A DNA stretch of 64,000 nucleotides from JAPPFW01 sp965231815 (GTDB taxonomy: Bacteria; Actinomycetota; Acidimicrobiia; Spongiisociales; Spongiisociaceae). The stretch is from contig OZ246890.1 in NCBI GenBank assembly GCA_965231815.1, positions 1,612,001 through 1,676,000 of the forward strand, written 5' to 3'. Positions 19,958 through 28,110 of this stretch are shown here, in pieces. The notes below the pieces were generated by a model. The model was given only the letters and a program-made list of their open reading frames with translations, searched no databases and was not told where the DNA came from. Position 1 is the stretch's first letter. Every line of letters begins with the position of its first letter. A program made the translations under genes and the position numbers.

Positions 19958-22900
19958 CGACGGTACGCTTCCTGGCCTTCCGGCCAAGCGGGACAGGTCG
20001 GCTTGACTTCGCAGCGGCGGCAGGCTGCTCCCGGTGTGGGCGTCCAGTCCCGTTCAGCGATGCGGTTGCTGATGTCGATCAGCTTGGATCGGACTTCCTT
20101 CACTAGGGACACATCGAAGGAGGTAACCCTTCGTTTGGGTTTGGCGGCCAGGGGATACCAGAACTCGGCCCTCCGCACGGGCCCCAACCGGTTGGTTCGT
20201 GGATCGTCGGCGGCTGCCAGCATGTAGAAACCCAGTTGGAGGGAGCGAGACACCTCACGGATGGGTGGGGGATTCTTGCCGGTCTTGTAGTCCACGATGC
20301 AGAGTTGGCCATCGGAAGTCCGTTCCACCCGGTCTATGCGCCCGATCCACCGGAACCCGCCTAGTTCCATGTTGACCGGGTGCTCGAGCAACACCACCGG
20401 TGCGTGAGGTTCGGGCCAATCTACATAAAGTCTGGTTAGCAGGAGCACACCGCGCCGTCGCCACGCCTCCCTGATCGAGCCCCGGCCCAGATCGTATTCG
20501 GCAGCCAGCTCGTCGAAACATGCCAGGACCTCCTCCAGTTCGGGTCCGCGAGCCTCCCGGGCCGCTTGCTTCTCAGCCGACTCCAACACACGATGTATCA
20601 GGTTGCCGAAAGTCAGATATGGGTTATCAGGTGCGGTCACTTTCAGCACTCGTTCCAAGGCGAATTTCCTGGGACAGGATTCGTATGTGGCAGCGTCGCT
20701 GAAAGAAAGCCGAGGTCCGGCGGCCAGATTCTCGGCGTCACCCCCGGGTTTCGGGATTGTCGCGTACCTGATCGGTGGCCGGAGACCCTTTTGGTCGGCG
20801 AAGGCGAGGACGTGAGCCGCGCCGAGTCGGCGGTGGGCTGGTTGGGTAGGGTCGACGAGGGTCGCTCGCAGCCACGACTCCGCCTCACGGGCCGTTAGAG
20901 GCAGGCGCGGCTGAGTATCCGCCGTGGCTACCACAAGTTCGCCGCCCGCCACCACATCCATGAACCGGCTTGGTCTGCGTTGTTCCTCGTTCGGTCCCGC
21001 GCTGGTGGCGGTAATGACCACCCGGCTACGTGCTCTGGTCATGGCGGTGTAGAGGAGGCGAGCCTCCTCGCGAATACGCCGGTGTTTAGCGGGACCTGAT
21101 CCGGTTCGGATGGGATCGAGTTGCTCGGTCCGGAGGAGAGATTCGGTCCGTCGCAGGTCGGGCAGAACCCCATCCACCGCGTCAGCGATGAATACCACCT
21201 GGAACTCGAGTCCTTTCACCTGATGCAGAGTGGTGAGCACCATCCGGTCCTCGGCAGGGTCCCTATAACTGAGTAGCGGGCTGGCTTCGAAGTCATCGGA
21301 CTCGACCAGCTTCATGTAGTCGAGTAAGGAGGTGGTGGGATTCCGCTCGGATGCCCGAACCAGGGCCTGGGCGAGGCTCCTCCACGCGGCTCTGAACTCA
21401 CCCCGCTGATTGTCGGTGACCAAGGGCCGCAACTGGGGGAGTTCGGTCCATACCTTCCAGAAGCCGTCTATGGCTTGCAAACCGGTCCAGGAAGCGTCCT
21501 CGAGCAGATCGGCCAGGGCCTTGCCGTCCGGCAAGCAGCGGATAGCTCCCGGCCAACCGGTCATGCCGGGCTGCATTTCCCGTTCTAACTGCCGTAGACC
21601 GGTTACTCCCAGGTTGAAAAGGGGCCCGAGGAGCAGGCGTCTTACGAAAGGCGTGGCGGCCCGGCGGTCGGGAGCCGACGCGGCCCTCGCCACGTCGAAG
21701 ATCATCCGGTTGGCGGGATGGTCGGCCAACCTGGCATCGGGTCGATCATGGGGGATCGACCTTCGTTCGAGGGCGCGCGATATCTCGGTCAAGATGCGAC
21801 GCTTCGTACGCACCAGCACCGCCATCTCGCTAAACGGGATGTCCTGTTCGAGATTCAGCCAGGCGGCTTCCGCGGCTATCCACTCTGACTCCTCCGACTC
21901 CTGGTCAAAGACGCGAAGCTCTACCCGGCCCGTATAGGCGGCTGGTTCGATCGGGTCGGCGGCGCTCCGCATCCTGGTTCCGGCCGTTAGCCGTCGGGCG
22001 GCGGCGAGAATCTGGCGAGGCACCCGGAACGAGGTGCTCAGAATCCATTTGTGGCCCGTACCGCAGTCCCGACCCGGAAACCTGTCGAAGAAGTCGGCGA
22101 CGTTATTGGGCGCCGCTCCGCGGAATCCGTAGATCGACTGGTGAGGGTCGGCGGCGGCCGTCACATTACCGCCGAGCCCGCTAACCGCCTGCAGGAGTCC
22201 CGCCTGGGCAGGGGTAGTGTCCTGATACTCGTCGACCAGCATGTAACGGTACTGTTCTCGAACCGATTCCACGACCCTCGGATCCTGGATCACCTCCCTG
22301 GCCCGGTTGATCAAGGCTCCGTAGTCGATGCGTTCGAGCCGCTCTAGAGCCTGGTCGTATCGGGAAATGAACATGGGCAAAGCTCTCCAGTCGTCCCGTT
22401 CGGCACATCTCTGTTCGAGTTCGGACCACTCCAACATCATCTCGCGGGCGCGCAGGATGAAGTCGGTGACTTCGCCTGCCAGCGTTCGTGAAGGCAAGAG
22501 CTTGCGGAAGGGAAGGGGCCAGTTCCGTGGCGGATCGGTTACCAGAAGTTCGGAGACCAATTCCACCTGCTCGGGACCGGTGAGGATGGAAGGTAGCTCT
22601 TGCCAACCGATGGCTTCCGCCGCGTGCATCTCCAGTACGCGCTGGGCGAAGGAATGGAAGGTGGTAGCGCCCACTTCGCCCGATAGAGCGCGGGTTGCGC
22701 GTCTGATCCTGGTGTTGAGTCCGGCCGAGGCCCGCCGGGAGAAGGTGAGGGTCAGGATGGAGGGCCCGGGAACACAGTGATGGTCGGTCAGCCGGGAGAA
22801 ACGCCGCACCAGAAACTCGGTCTTGCCGGCGCCCGGACCGGCGAGGACAAGCTGGGGCCCCTCGGTCTCGGCGATGGCATCGGGCCATTCGCCGGGTTCG

Positions 22901-22998
22901 AGCCGTCGTTCCCGTATCGATACCCGATCAGGGTTCGTGGATGGTTGGTCGTGAGTTCGTGTGAGATCCTCGATTGGAGTGACCAGGTCAGCGTTCAT
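19954..22998 (-). CDS. adnA: AdnA-like helicase-nuclease (UvrD/RecB fold)
   Basis: About 1014 residues from the ATG at 22998 (MNADLVTPIEDL). A longer frame reaches 23121, but its extra 41 residues look non-conserved. The helicase core has LVLAGPGAGKTEF (Walker A), LVDEYQDTTPAQ, TLHQVKGLEFQVVF and LLYTAMTRARSRVVI. The C-terminal nuclease has FRWIGRIDRVE then LCIVDYKTGKNPP, with Fe-S cysteines in YESCPRKFAL and CRRCEVKPTCP. It is the upstream member of a coupled pair with adnB. Both genes keep intact ATPase and nuclease residues by eye. The expected role is processing of broken DNA ends for repair, and destruction of linear foreign DNA is a plausible side effect. Confidence 0.87.
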   Translation of the reverse strand: MNADLVTPIEDLTRTHDQPSTNPDRVSIRERRLEPGEWPDAIAETEGPQLVLAGPGAGKTEFLVRRFSRLTDHHCVPGPSILTLTFSRRASAGLNTRIRRATRALSGEVGATTFHSFAQRVLEMHAAEAIGWQELPSILTGPEQVELVSELLVTDPPRNWPLPFRKLLPSRTLAGEVTDFILRAREMMLEWSELEQRCAERDDWRALPMFISRYDQALERLERIDYGALINRAREVIQDPRVVESVREQYRYMLVDEYQDTTPAQAGLLQAVSGLGGNVTAAADPHQSIYGFRGAAPNNVADFFDRFPGRDCGTGHKWILSTSFRVPRQILAAARRLTAGTRMRSAADPIEPAAYTGRVELRVFDQESEESEWIAAEAAWLNLEQDIPFSEMAVLVRTKRRILTEISRALERRSIPHDRPDARLADHPANRMIFDVARAASAPDRRAATPFVRRLLLGPLFNLGVTGLRQLEREMQPGMTGWPGAIRCLPDGKALADLLEDASWTGLQAIDGFWKVWTELPQLRPLVTDNQRGEFRAAWRSLAQALVRASERNPTTSLLDYMKLVESDDFEASPLLSYRDPAEDRMVLTTLHQVKGLEFQVVFIADAVDGVLPDLRRTESLLRTEQLDPIRTGSGPAKHRRIREEARLLYTAMTRARSRVVITATSAGPNEEQRRPSRFMDVVAGGELVVATADTQPRLPLTAREAESWLRATLVDPTQPAHRRLGAAHVLAFADQKGLRPPIRYATIPKPGGDAENLAAGPRLSFSDAATYESCPRKFALERVLKVTAPDNPYLTFGNLIHRVLESAEKQAAREARGPELEEVLACFDELAAEYDLGRGSIREAWRRRGVLLLTRLYVDWPEPHAPVVLLEHPVNMELGGFRWIGRIDRVERTSDGQLCIVDYKTGKNPPPIREVSRSLQLGFYMLAAADDPRTNRLGPVRRAEFWYPLAAKPKRRVTSFDVSLVKEVRSKLIDISNRIAERDWTPTPGAACRRCEVKPTCPAWPEGQEAYRR

Positions 22999-23753
22999 GG
23001 GCGGCTCCGGTCCGAGGAGGTTGGAGAGCGGTGGTTGCAGGTTTGCTCGTACCTTTCGCTGGTCGACAGTTTGCCAGTTGCCAATTCGTTGGTGTCCTGA
23101 ATTCCTGGATTCGATATGCATACCCGACTCGGGGCCCGGTTGCCCCTAAACCCCCTCCATCGGGTACGAGATCGTCCTCTGGAGGACACCCCACCGGAGG
23201 GATCCGGTGTTTCGCATCCTACGTCGTTCGGCAAGCGCCCGACGGTCGCAAACCAGGCCGACCTAAGGGGTGATCAGGCCGCTAGAGGTGGATTGCTGAT
23301 CTCCGCCTCGGACCATTCCACCACTATAAAGCCGATGCCCGCCTCCAGCAGCGCCTGCTCGGCAGCGGCGAAGGCCTCGAGGGCGGTTGTTTCCTTGTCT
23401 TCTGCCCGAAAATCCATCATGAGGTCCAAGCTATCAGGAGGGTATGACATATTTTGCCCATCGGCCCTGTCGCCGCTTACACGGTAAGGTTCCTACATCC
23501 GTCGGTAGCCGCTTGCCCACTATGCGGTAGGCGGGTATCCGATCCGGCTTGCCCTCGGTGATACCGAATCGTTCCGTATTCGTTACGCTTGCCGAAAGGC
23601 GCTGGGAAACTCCGGTAGGTCGAGAGCCAAATGATTAGCTGTTTGATCGATGGTCGGTAACCCATCTTGGACTCGGCTTTCGAAAAGCCGCAAACCCGAC
23701 TCCGGTTGGGAGAAGTATGAGGCTCGGGCGTGGGAGCAGGGAGGAACCTGAGA
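22999..23753. other. Intergenic region between adnA and the DUF1015 gene
   Basis: About 750 bp with opposite outward transcription. Apart from the small minus-strand frame at 23274-23450, I found nothing I can name. Several open frames of 60-130 codons cross it, but their composition (Arg/Pro/Ser-rich) is that of shadow frames. The ribosome-binding site of the next gene (GGGAGGAA) is at its right end. Confidence 0.5.
23274..23450 (-). CDS. Small hypothetical protein, 58 residues
   Basis: The ATG at 23450 opens a 58-codon frame that begins MSYPPDSLDLMMDFRAEDKE, continues TTALEAFAAAEQALLEAGIG and then FIVVEWSEAEISNPPLAA. The composition is protein-like: an amphipathic helix followed by a beta-strand-like FIVVEW segment, with high third-position G/C. 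No strong ribosome-binding site precedes either the ATG at 23450 or the tandem ATGs at 23420. No family is recognised. It lies downstream of nothing and stands alone between adnA and the DUF1015 gene. Confidence 0.42.
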   Translation of the reverse strand: MSYPPDSLDLMMDFRAEDKETTALEAFAAAEQALLEAGIGFIVVEWSEAEISNPPLAA

Positions 23754-25004
23754 ATGTCTGCCTTTCCGATCGAAGCCATGATCGCCGCCGCGGAGCGGGT
23801 GAACGACGTCGTGTCGCCTCAACTCGACGCCGTTCACCACGGAGACCGATACCGTTTTGCAGAGGAGCGTCCCGACTGTTTCATGAACGTCACCCTCTCG
23901 GCAAGGGACTTTCCCGATCCTGCCCCTACCAGACAGACAGTTGCGGAGCGGGCGAAGGGTCACTTTGAAGGGATGCTGCAAAGGCGTCTATTCGAACCCG
24001 TCCCCGGCAGGGTCTTCCTTCTATACGAACTAGATACAGGAGAGCACCGGCAGTTGGGGCTCGTCGCCGCAGTTCCGGTGTCGGCCGCCACCGAGGGCCG
24101 GATCATCGGTCATGAGGGAACGATCGATGATCGGGTGGAGGATCTGGTCCGATTCTTCCGGGTCGCTCGGATGGCATCCAGCCCTGTTTCGTTGGGCTTC
24201 CGGGCTGATCAAGGCCACCTGCAGCTCATGGAGGAACTTGCATCGGGAGAGCCCGCTCGGGATTTCGAAGGTATGGACGGTGTTCGCCAGAGGCTGTGGA
24301 TCGTGTCCGAGCCGACCGACATCCGGCGGGTCGAGGTGGCTTTGTCCCGGGTGGGCCCGATGTACATCACAGATGGTCATCACCGGGTCGCCGCTGCCCG
24401 GTCTCGTGAGGCGTCCGGACCCGGCTGGATCCTCGCAGTCCTGTTTCCCGCCGCCCACCTTGTGGCTGTCGAGTACAACCGCGTGATCAGGGTGGAGCGG
24501 AAGGCCGACGTCGAAGAGGTCACTTGTCGACTCCGGCCGGACTGGGAGGTTAGCCCGATCGGTATGGCAGGACGGGTGGGCGCTCGCCCTCGAAGCCGCG
24601 GAGAAATATCGATGTTGCTGGACGGGACGTGGTATCGCCTTACTTATGTAGGGAGGCGTCCATTGGATTCGGTAGCCGGTCTTGATGTGAGCCTGCTTCA
24701 CGATCTTATCCTCGGGCCGGTGTTCGGGATATCGCCTCAGGATCACCGGCTGTCTTACGCGACGGGCGGTGAATCTCTTGCCGGACTCGAAGAACAGGTA
24801 GCGGAATATCGGGGTGGGGTGGGTTTTGCTATGTATCCGGCCGGGATCGAAGAGGTAATGGCGGTCGCCGACGCCGGACGGCTCATGCCCCCCAAGTCCA
24901 CCTGGTTCACCCCTAAACCACGGTCGGGTTTGTTCGTGGTGAGGTGGGGCCGGTCCGCCATGACGGACGGCTCCCGTGCGACTGTGGATACCTACCAACC
25001 CTGA
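23754..25004 (+). CDS. DUF1015 family protein
   Basis: The 416-residue protein has the DUF1015 signatures: an early PQLDAVHHGDRYRFAEERPD block, RVFLLYEL, GHEGTIDDRVEDLVRFF, and YITDGHHRVAAA near residue 210 (the family's D-G-H-H-R signature). The C-terminal VGFAMYPAGIEEVMAVADAG then MPPKSTWFTPKPRSGLFV is typical. The family's biochemical role is uncertain; in many genomes it neighbours serine-synthesis genes, but not here. The ATG at 23754 has GGGAGGAA upstream and is preferred over the earlier in-frame start at 23730. Its stop codon lies inside a copy of the 12-bp motif CCCTGATTATTC that elsewhere forms a transposon terminus. Confidence 0.88.
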   Translation: MSAFPIEAMIAAAERVNDVVSPQLDAVHHGDRYRFAEERPDCFMNVTLSARDFPDPAPTRQTVAERAKGHFEGMLQRRLFEPVPGRVFLLYELDTGEHRQLGLVAAVPVSAATEGRIIGHEGTIDDRVEDLVRFFRVARMASSPVSLGFRADQGHLQLMEELASGEPARDFEGMDGVRQRLWIVSEPTDIRRVEVALSRVGPMYITDGHHRVAAARSREASGPGWILAVLFPAAHLVAVEYNRVIRVERKADVEEVTCRLRPDWEVSPIGMAGRVGARPRSRGEISMLLDGTWYRLTYVGRRPLDSVAGLDVSLLHDLILGPVFGISPQDHRLSYATGGESLAGLEEQVAEYRGGVGFAMYPAGIEEVMAVADAGRLMPPKSTWFTPKPRSGLFVVRWGRSAMTDGSRATVDTYQP

Positions 25005-25323
25005 TTATTCGGGTTTCCCGCACGACGAAACGGGTATCGAACCCGACGTTGGGATATCCGGGCGGGATTCGATCGAGTTGTGGATCCCCGAAACTGCGAA
25101 CAGGGTCGTACTTCCCTGAGTCGGCCTCACCGGCCACTTAGCGACCTCAACACATCTCCGGGCGCCGTGGCTTGCTACGTCTAGGAGAGTTCCAAGAAAA
25201 CGAATCACACGGGGTTCGGTGGTTAGCAAACCGCCTGTTCAGAGAGTTGCGGATTAGCCTCTGAACCCTCATTGTACGGGGTTTATCAGCGCCCTCCTTG
25301 GCCGATCCCGTGGTCCGGCGATG
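25005..25323. other. Convergent intergenic region between the DUF1015 gene and aceA
   Basis: 319 bp without a gene. The left edge (24999-25018) matches 19 of 20 bases with the left terminus of the MITE-like element at 44.3 kb. A convincing opposite terminus was not found, so a decayed element is only a possibility. A short inverted repeat (CGGGT/ACCCG around 25031-25045) could form a weak hairpin. Confidence 0.4.
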
Positions 25324-26616
25324 TCAGTCGAACTGCTTGGCTTCGGTTGATCCCACAAGGGCCAGGGTCGAAGCCCGGCCACCCGTCGCGATCTGCACCA
25401 CTTCGTCGAAGTAGCCGGCGCCGACCTCGGCCTGGTGTTTGGTCGCGGTGTACCCGAGTGACTCCGAAGCGATCTCGGTCTGCTGCAGCCGGCTGTAGGC
25501 GGCCATACCGGACGTCTTGTAGGATCTAGCCAGATCGAAGGCGTGGTAGTTGAGCAAATGCCATCCGGCCAGCGTGATGAACTGGAACTTGTACCCCAAC
25601 TCGGCGATCCGTTCCTGGAAGTCGGCGATCTGCTCCTCGCTCAGGTGATGCCTCCAGTTGAAGGAGGGGGAGCAGTTGTAGGCGAGCAGCTTGCCGGGGA
25701 ATTGTGCGTGGATCGCCTCCGCAAACGCCGCCGCTTCCTCGACGTCCGGCTCGGAGGTCTCGAACCACAACAAATCGGCATAAGGAGCGTACGCCAAGGA
25801 CCTGGCAGTCGCGGCTTCCATCCCGCCCCGGACTCCGTGGTACCCCTCCGGTGTTCGCTCCCCGGTAAGGAACTTTCGGTCGCACTGGTCGGCGTCGCTC
25901 ACCAGCAGTCCGGCGTCTCGGGCGTCCGTCCTCGCCATGATGACGGTCGGAACGTCCAATACATCGGCGGCCAGCCGGGCGGCGGTCAGCGTGCGGACAA
26001 ACTGCGAAGTCGGAACCAGGACCTTGCCGCCCATGTGCCCGCACTTCTTCTCGGAGGCCAGTTGATCCTCGAAGTGGACGCCGGCCGCTCCCGCTTCGAT
26101 CATCGCCTTCATCAACTCGAAGCCATGGACCGGGCCACCGAATCCGGCCTCGGCATCGGCCACGATCGGAGCGAACCAACTGATGCCGGTCTCACCGTTG
26201 AGGGACGAGATCTGGTCCGCCCGACTCAGGGCGTTGTTGATGCGCTTGACCGCGCTCGGAACGCTGTTGGAAGGGTAGAGGCTCTGGTCCGGATAGGTCT
26301 GCCCGGACAAGTTGGCGTCGGCGGCGACCTGCCATCCGCTCAGATAGAGGGCCTTGAGTCCGGCCCTTACCATCTGGACCGCCTGCGCCCCGGTCAGTGC
26401 CCCGAAGGTGCGGATGAAGGGCTCGCTCTGCAGCAGTTCCCACAACCGCTCCGCTCCGGCCCGAGCGATGCTGTGCTCGATCCTGAGGCTACCCCGCAGG
26501 CGGAGTACGTCGAGGGCGGTGTAGGTGCGCTTGATGCCCACCCACCTTGCCTCCTGGTCCCAACGGGCTTGGAGAGCGGCGGCTCTCCTGAACCTGTTCC
26601 GGCCATTTGTCGACAT
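25324..26616 (-). CDS. aceA: Isocitrate lyase
   Basis: The 430-residue enzyme splits isocitrate into glyoxylate and succinate, opening the glyoxylate bypass for growth on acetate, fatty acids or other C2 sources. The active-site signature KKCGHMGGKV is intact. Other family blocks are LYLSGWQVAADANLSGQTYPDQSLYP, read in two parts, and GWHLLNYHAFDLA. The ATG at 26616 (MSTNGRNRF) is preceded by GGAAGGGACGGAG; an in-frame start at 26667 is less likely. No malate synthase gene is in the window. A LysR regulator is transcribed divergently, suggesting local control. The two acyl-CoA ligases in this window would feed the same acetyl-CoA pool. Confidence 0.95.
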   Translation of the reverse strand: MSTNGRNRFRRAAALQARWDQEARWVGIKRTYTALDVLRLRGSLRIEHSIARAGAERLWELLQSEPFIRTFGALTGAQAVQMVRAGLKALYLSGWQVAADANLSGQTYPDQSLYPSNSVPSAVKRINNALSRADQISSLNGETGISWFAPIVADAEAGFGGPVHGFELMKAMIEAGAAGVHFEDQLASEKKCGHMGGKVLVPTSQFVRTLTAARLAADVLDVPTVIMARTDARDAGLLVSDADQCDRKFLTGERTPEGYHGVRGGMEAATARSLAYAPYADLLWFETSEPDVEEAAAFAEAIHAQFPGKLLAYNCSPSFNWRHHLSEEQIADFQERIAELGYKFQFITLAGWHLLNYHAFDLARSYKTSGMAAYSRLQQTEIASESLGYTATKHQAEVGAGYFDEVVQIATGGRASTLALVGSTEAKQFD

Positions 26617-26741
26617 GACTCCGTCCCTTCCGGGTAACCGATTCGTACCTACCGGGCGATCCACCACCTTGCCGGAGCTCCGCTATTTGGACCGCTCCGG
26701 GAAGCATGGCGCAAACGGGATGAGTATGAGGTGTTTTCGGC

Positions 26742-26786
26742 GATATAGCTAGCCTCATTCTTCCGATCAAAGTGATAGGCTATATC
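26742..26786. promoter_or_regulatory. Candidate LysR-type operator between aceA and its divergent regulator
   Basis: GATATAGC at 26742-26749 is repeated in inverse as GCTATATC at 26779-26786, in a 188-bp divergent intergenic region between aceA and the LysR gene. LysR-type regulators bind inverted repeats just upstream of their own start and control the divergent gene, so position and symmetry fit. The long 29-bp centre is wider than the classic T-N11-A box. Confidence 0.5.
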
Positions 26787-26804
26787 TATCGTAGAGGGAC
26801 GGGA

Positions 26805-27722
26805 GTGGAGCTCAGAGAACTCGAATCCTTTCTGGCGGCGGCTCGGATCGGTAGCTTCCGAGGAGCGGCGCGGGCTTCCTTCGTGAGCCAGCCGTCGCTC
26901 AGCGCCCGCATCAAGTCGCTGGAGCGCGAGCTGCGAACCCCTCTTTTTCATCGTATGGGCCGGGGAGTTCGTCTCACCGACGCCGGGGAGGCCTTGCTTC
27001 CGTTTGCCGAACGTGTCCTTGAGTTCATCGACAAGGGCCGGGAATCAGTCCGCCATACCCTGGACGAACAGGAGGGGACTATCACGATCGGTTCTGCCCG
27101 CACCATCGGAACCTACATGCTTCCCCCCACCCTCGACCGCTTCCAGCGGCGCCACCCGCAGGTGTCGGCCCGGATCCGGACCGGACGGTCGACCGAGGTC
27201 CTCACCATGATCATCGACGGTGTGGTCGATGTGGGTCTGTCGAGGGGCCTGGTGCATCCGGATGTGCATTCGATATACCTGTATGACGAGGAGATCGTTC
27301 TGGTGACGTATCCTGAGCACCCCTTTGCGGAAACCGGGTTCGCCCGCATCTCGGAGGTGGCGCGCCAGCCCCTGATCCTGTACGACCCCAGCTCCACTTA
27401 CTTCCTACTCATCAACCAGGCATGTCACGAGGCGGGCATCGTTCCGAAGATCGAGACCACTCTCGACAGCATTGAGGCCACGAAGCGCATGGTGGCGTTG
27501 GGGCTTGGCATTTCGTTCCTCCCGCGCAGTGCCATCCGGGGTGAAGTCGAGATGGGAAGGCTGACACCCATCGGGATGGCCGAGGAGCACCGCGTGTACC
27601 TACCGACCCATTTACTGGTGCGGCACGCCCAGCACTACACCGCGCCGGTGCTTGCCTTCCTCGCACTGTTGCAGGAACTTCACGATTGCGACCTATCCGG
27701 CGTGGTTGGTAGCAGCAGTTGA
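26805..27722 (+). CDS. LysR-family transcriptional regulator
   Basis: A 305-residue regulator from the GTG at 26805 (MELRELESFLAAARIGSF), with GAGGGACGGGA upstream. Residues 1-60 form the winged helix-turn-helix (FRGAARASFVSQPSLSARIK, then LERELRTPLFHR). The rest is the periplasmic-binding-like effector domain, with IGSARTIGTYMLPP and LGISFLPRSAI. Divergent placement next to aceA is the classic LysR arrangement, so it probably responds to a metabolite and controls isocitrate lyase. That assignment is inference from context. Confidence 0.93.
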   Translation: MELRELESFLAAARIGSFRGAARASFVSQPSLSARIKSLERELRTPLFHRMGRGVRLTDAGEALLPFAERVLEFIDKGRESVRHTLDEQEGTITIGSARTIGTYMLPPTLDRFQRRHPQVSARIRTGRSTEVLTMIIDGVVDVGLSRGLVHPDVHSIYLYDEEIVLVTYPEHPFAETGFARISEVARQPLILYDPSSTYFLLINQACHEAGIVPKIETTLDSIEATKRMVALGLGISFLPRSAIRGEVEMGRLTPIGMAEEHRVYLPTHLLVRHAQHYTAPVLAFLALLQELHDCDLSGVVGSSS

Positions 27723-27830
27723 GAACCCCGCTTTCGGGTCCGAGGATCAGGCCATTGTCGTGCTATACCCGCTCTCGTGGTGAACGGTTCGCTTGAGTCG
27801 TCATAACGTGTCCTGCGGCGGACACCCGCG

Positions 27831-28049
27831 TCAGCCGGTCCGGTCGCTGAACAGCTTCCCTCCGGCGGCCCAATCGTCCGCGCCGATGTCGTGGAAAACG
27901 ACGGTGACGAGGTCCTTGGGCGAGCCCTGGTGATGGTGGACCACGTTGCGCGCGATGCTCTCGGCCACCTCGTCGGCAAGCTTTCGTTTGGCCTCCTGGA
28001 GGTCGCCTTCTACCAGGTCATACATGAAGTGGATGTGTGCAACCGGCAT
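27831..28049 (-). CDS. Tautomerase family protein (4-oxalocrotonate tautomerase-like)
   Basis: A 72-residue product starting MPVAHIHFMYDLVEGDLQEA; removing Met exposes Pro1, the general base of the tautomerase superfamily. The ATG at 28049 has AGGGAGG upstream and this start is forced by the Pro1 requirement. DLVTVVFHDIGADDWAAGG near the end resembles the family's V.F.E....W..GG block. Such enzymes act on enol/keto pairs in aromatic-ring breakdown, or on related unsaturated acids. The substrate is unknown. It lies just before a region of catabolic genes. Confidence 0.85.
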   Translation of the reverse strand: MPVAHIHFMYDLVEGDLQEAKRKLADEVAESIARNVVHHHQGSPKDLVTVVFHDIGADDWAAGGKLFSDRTG

Positions 28050-28110
28050 TGAGACCTCCCTGGGGGGATACAACTACGAGTCCAGAACTGGACGATAACC
28101 GGTGTGAGGC

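Noticed and set aside
25543..26637. Open frame of 364 codons on the plus strand
   Set aside because: Antisense shadow of isocitrate lyase; no family features.
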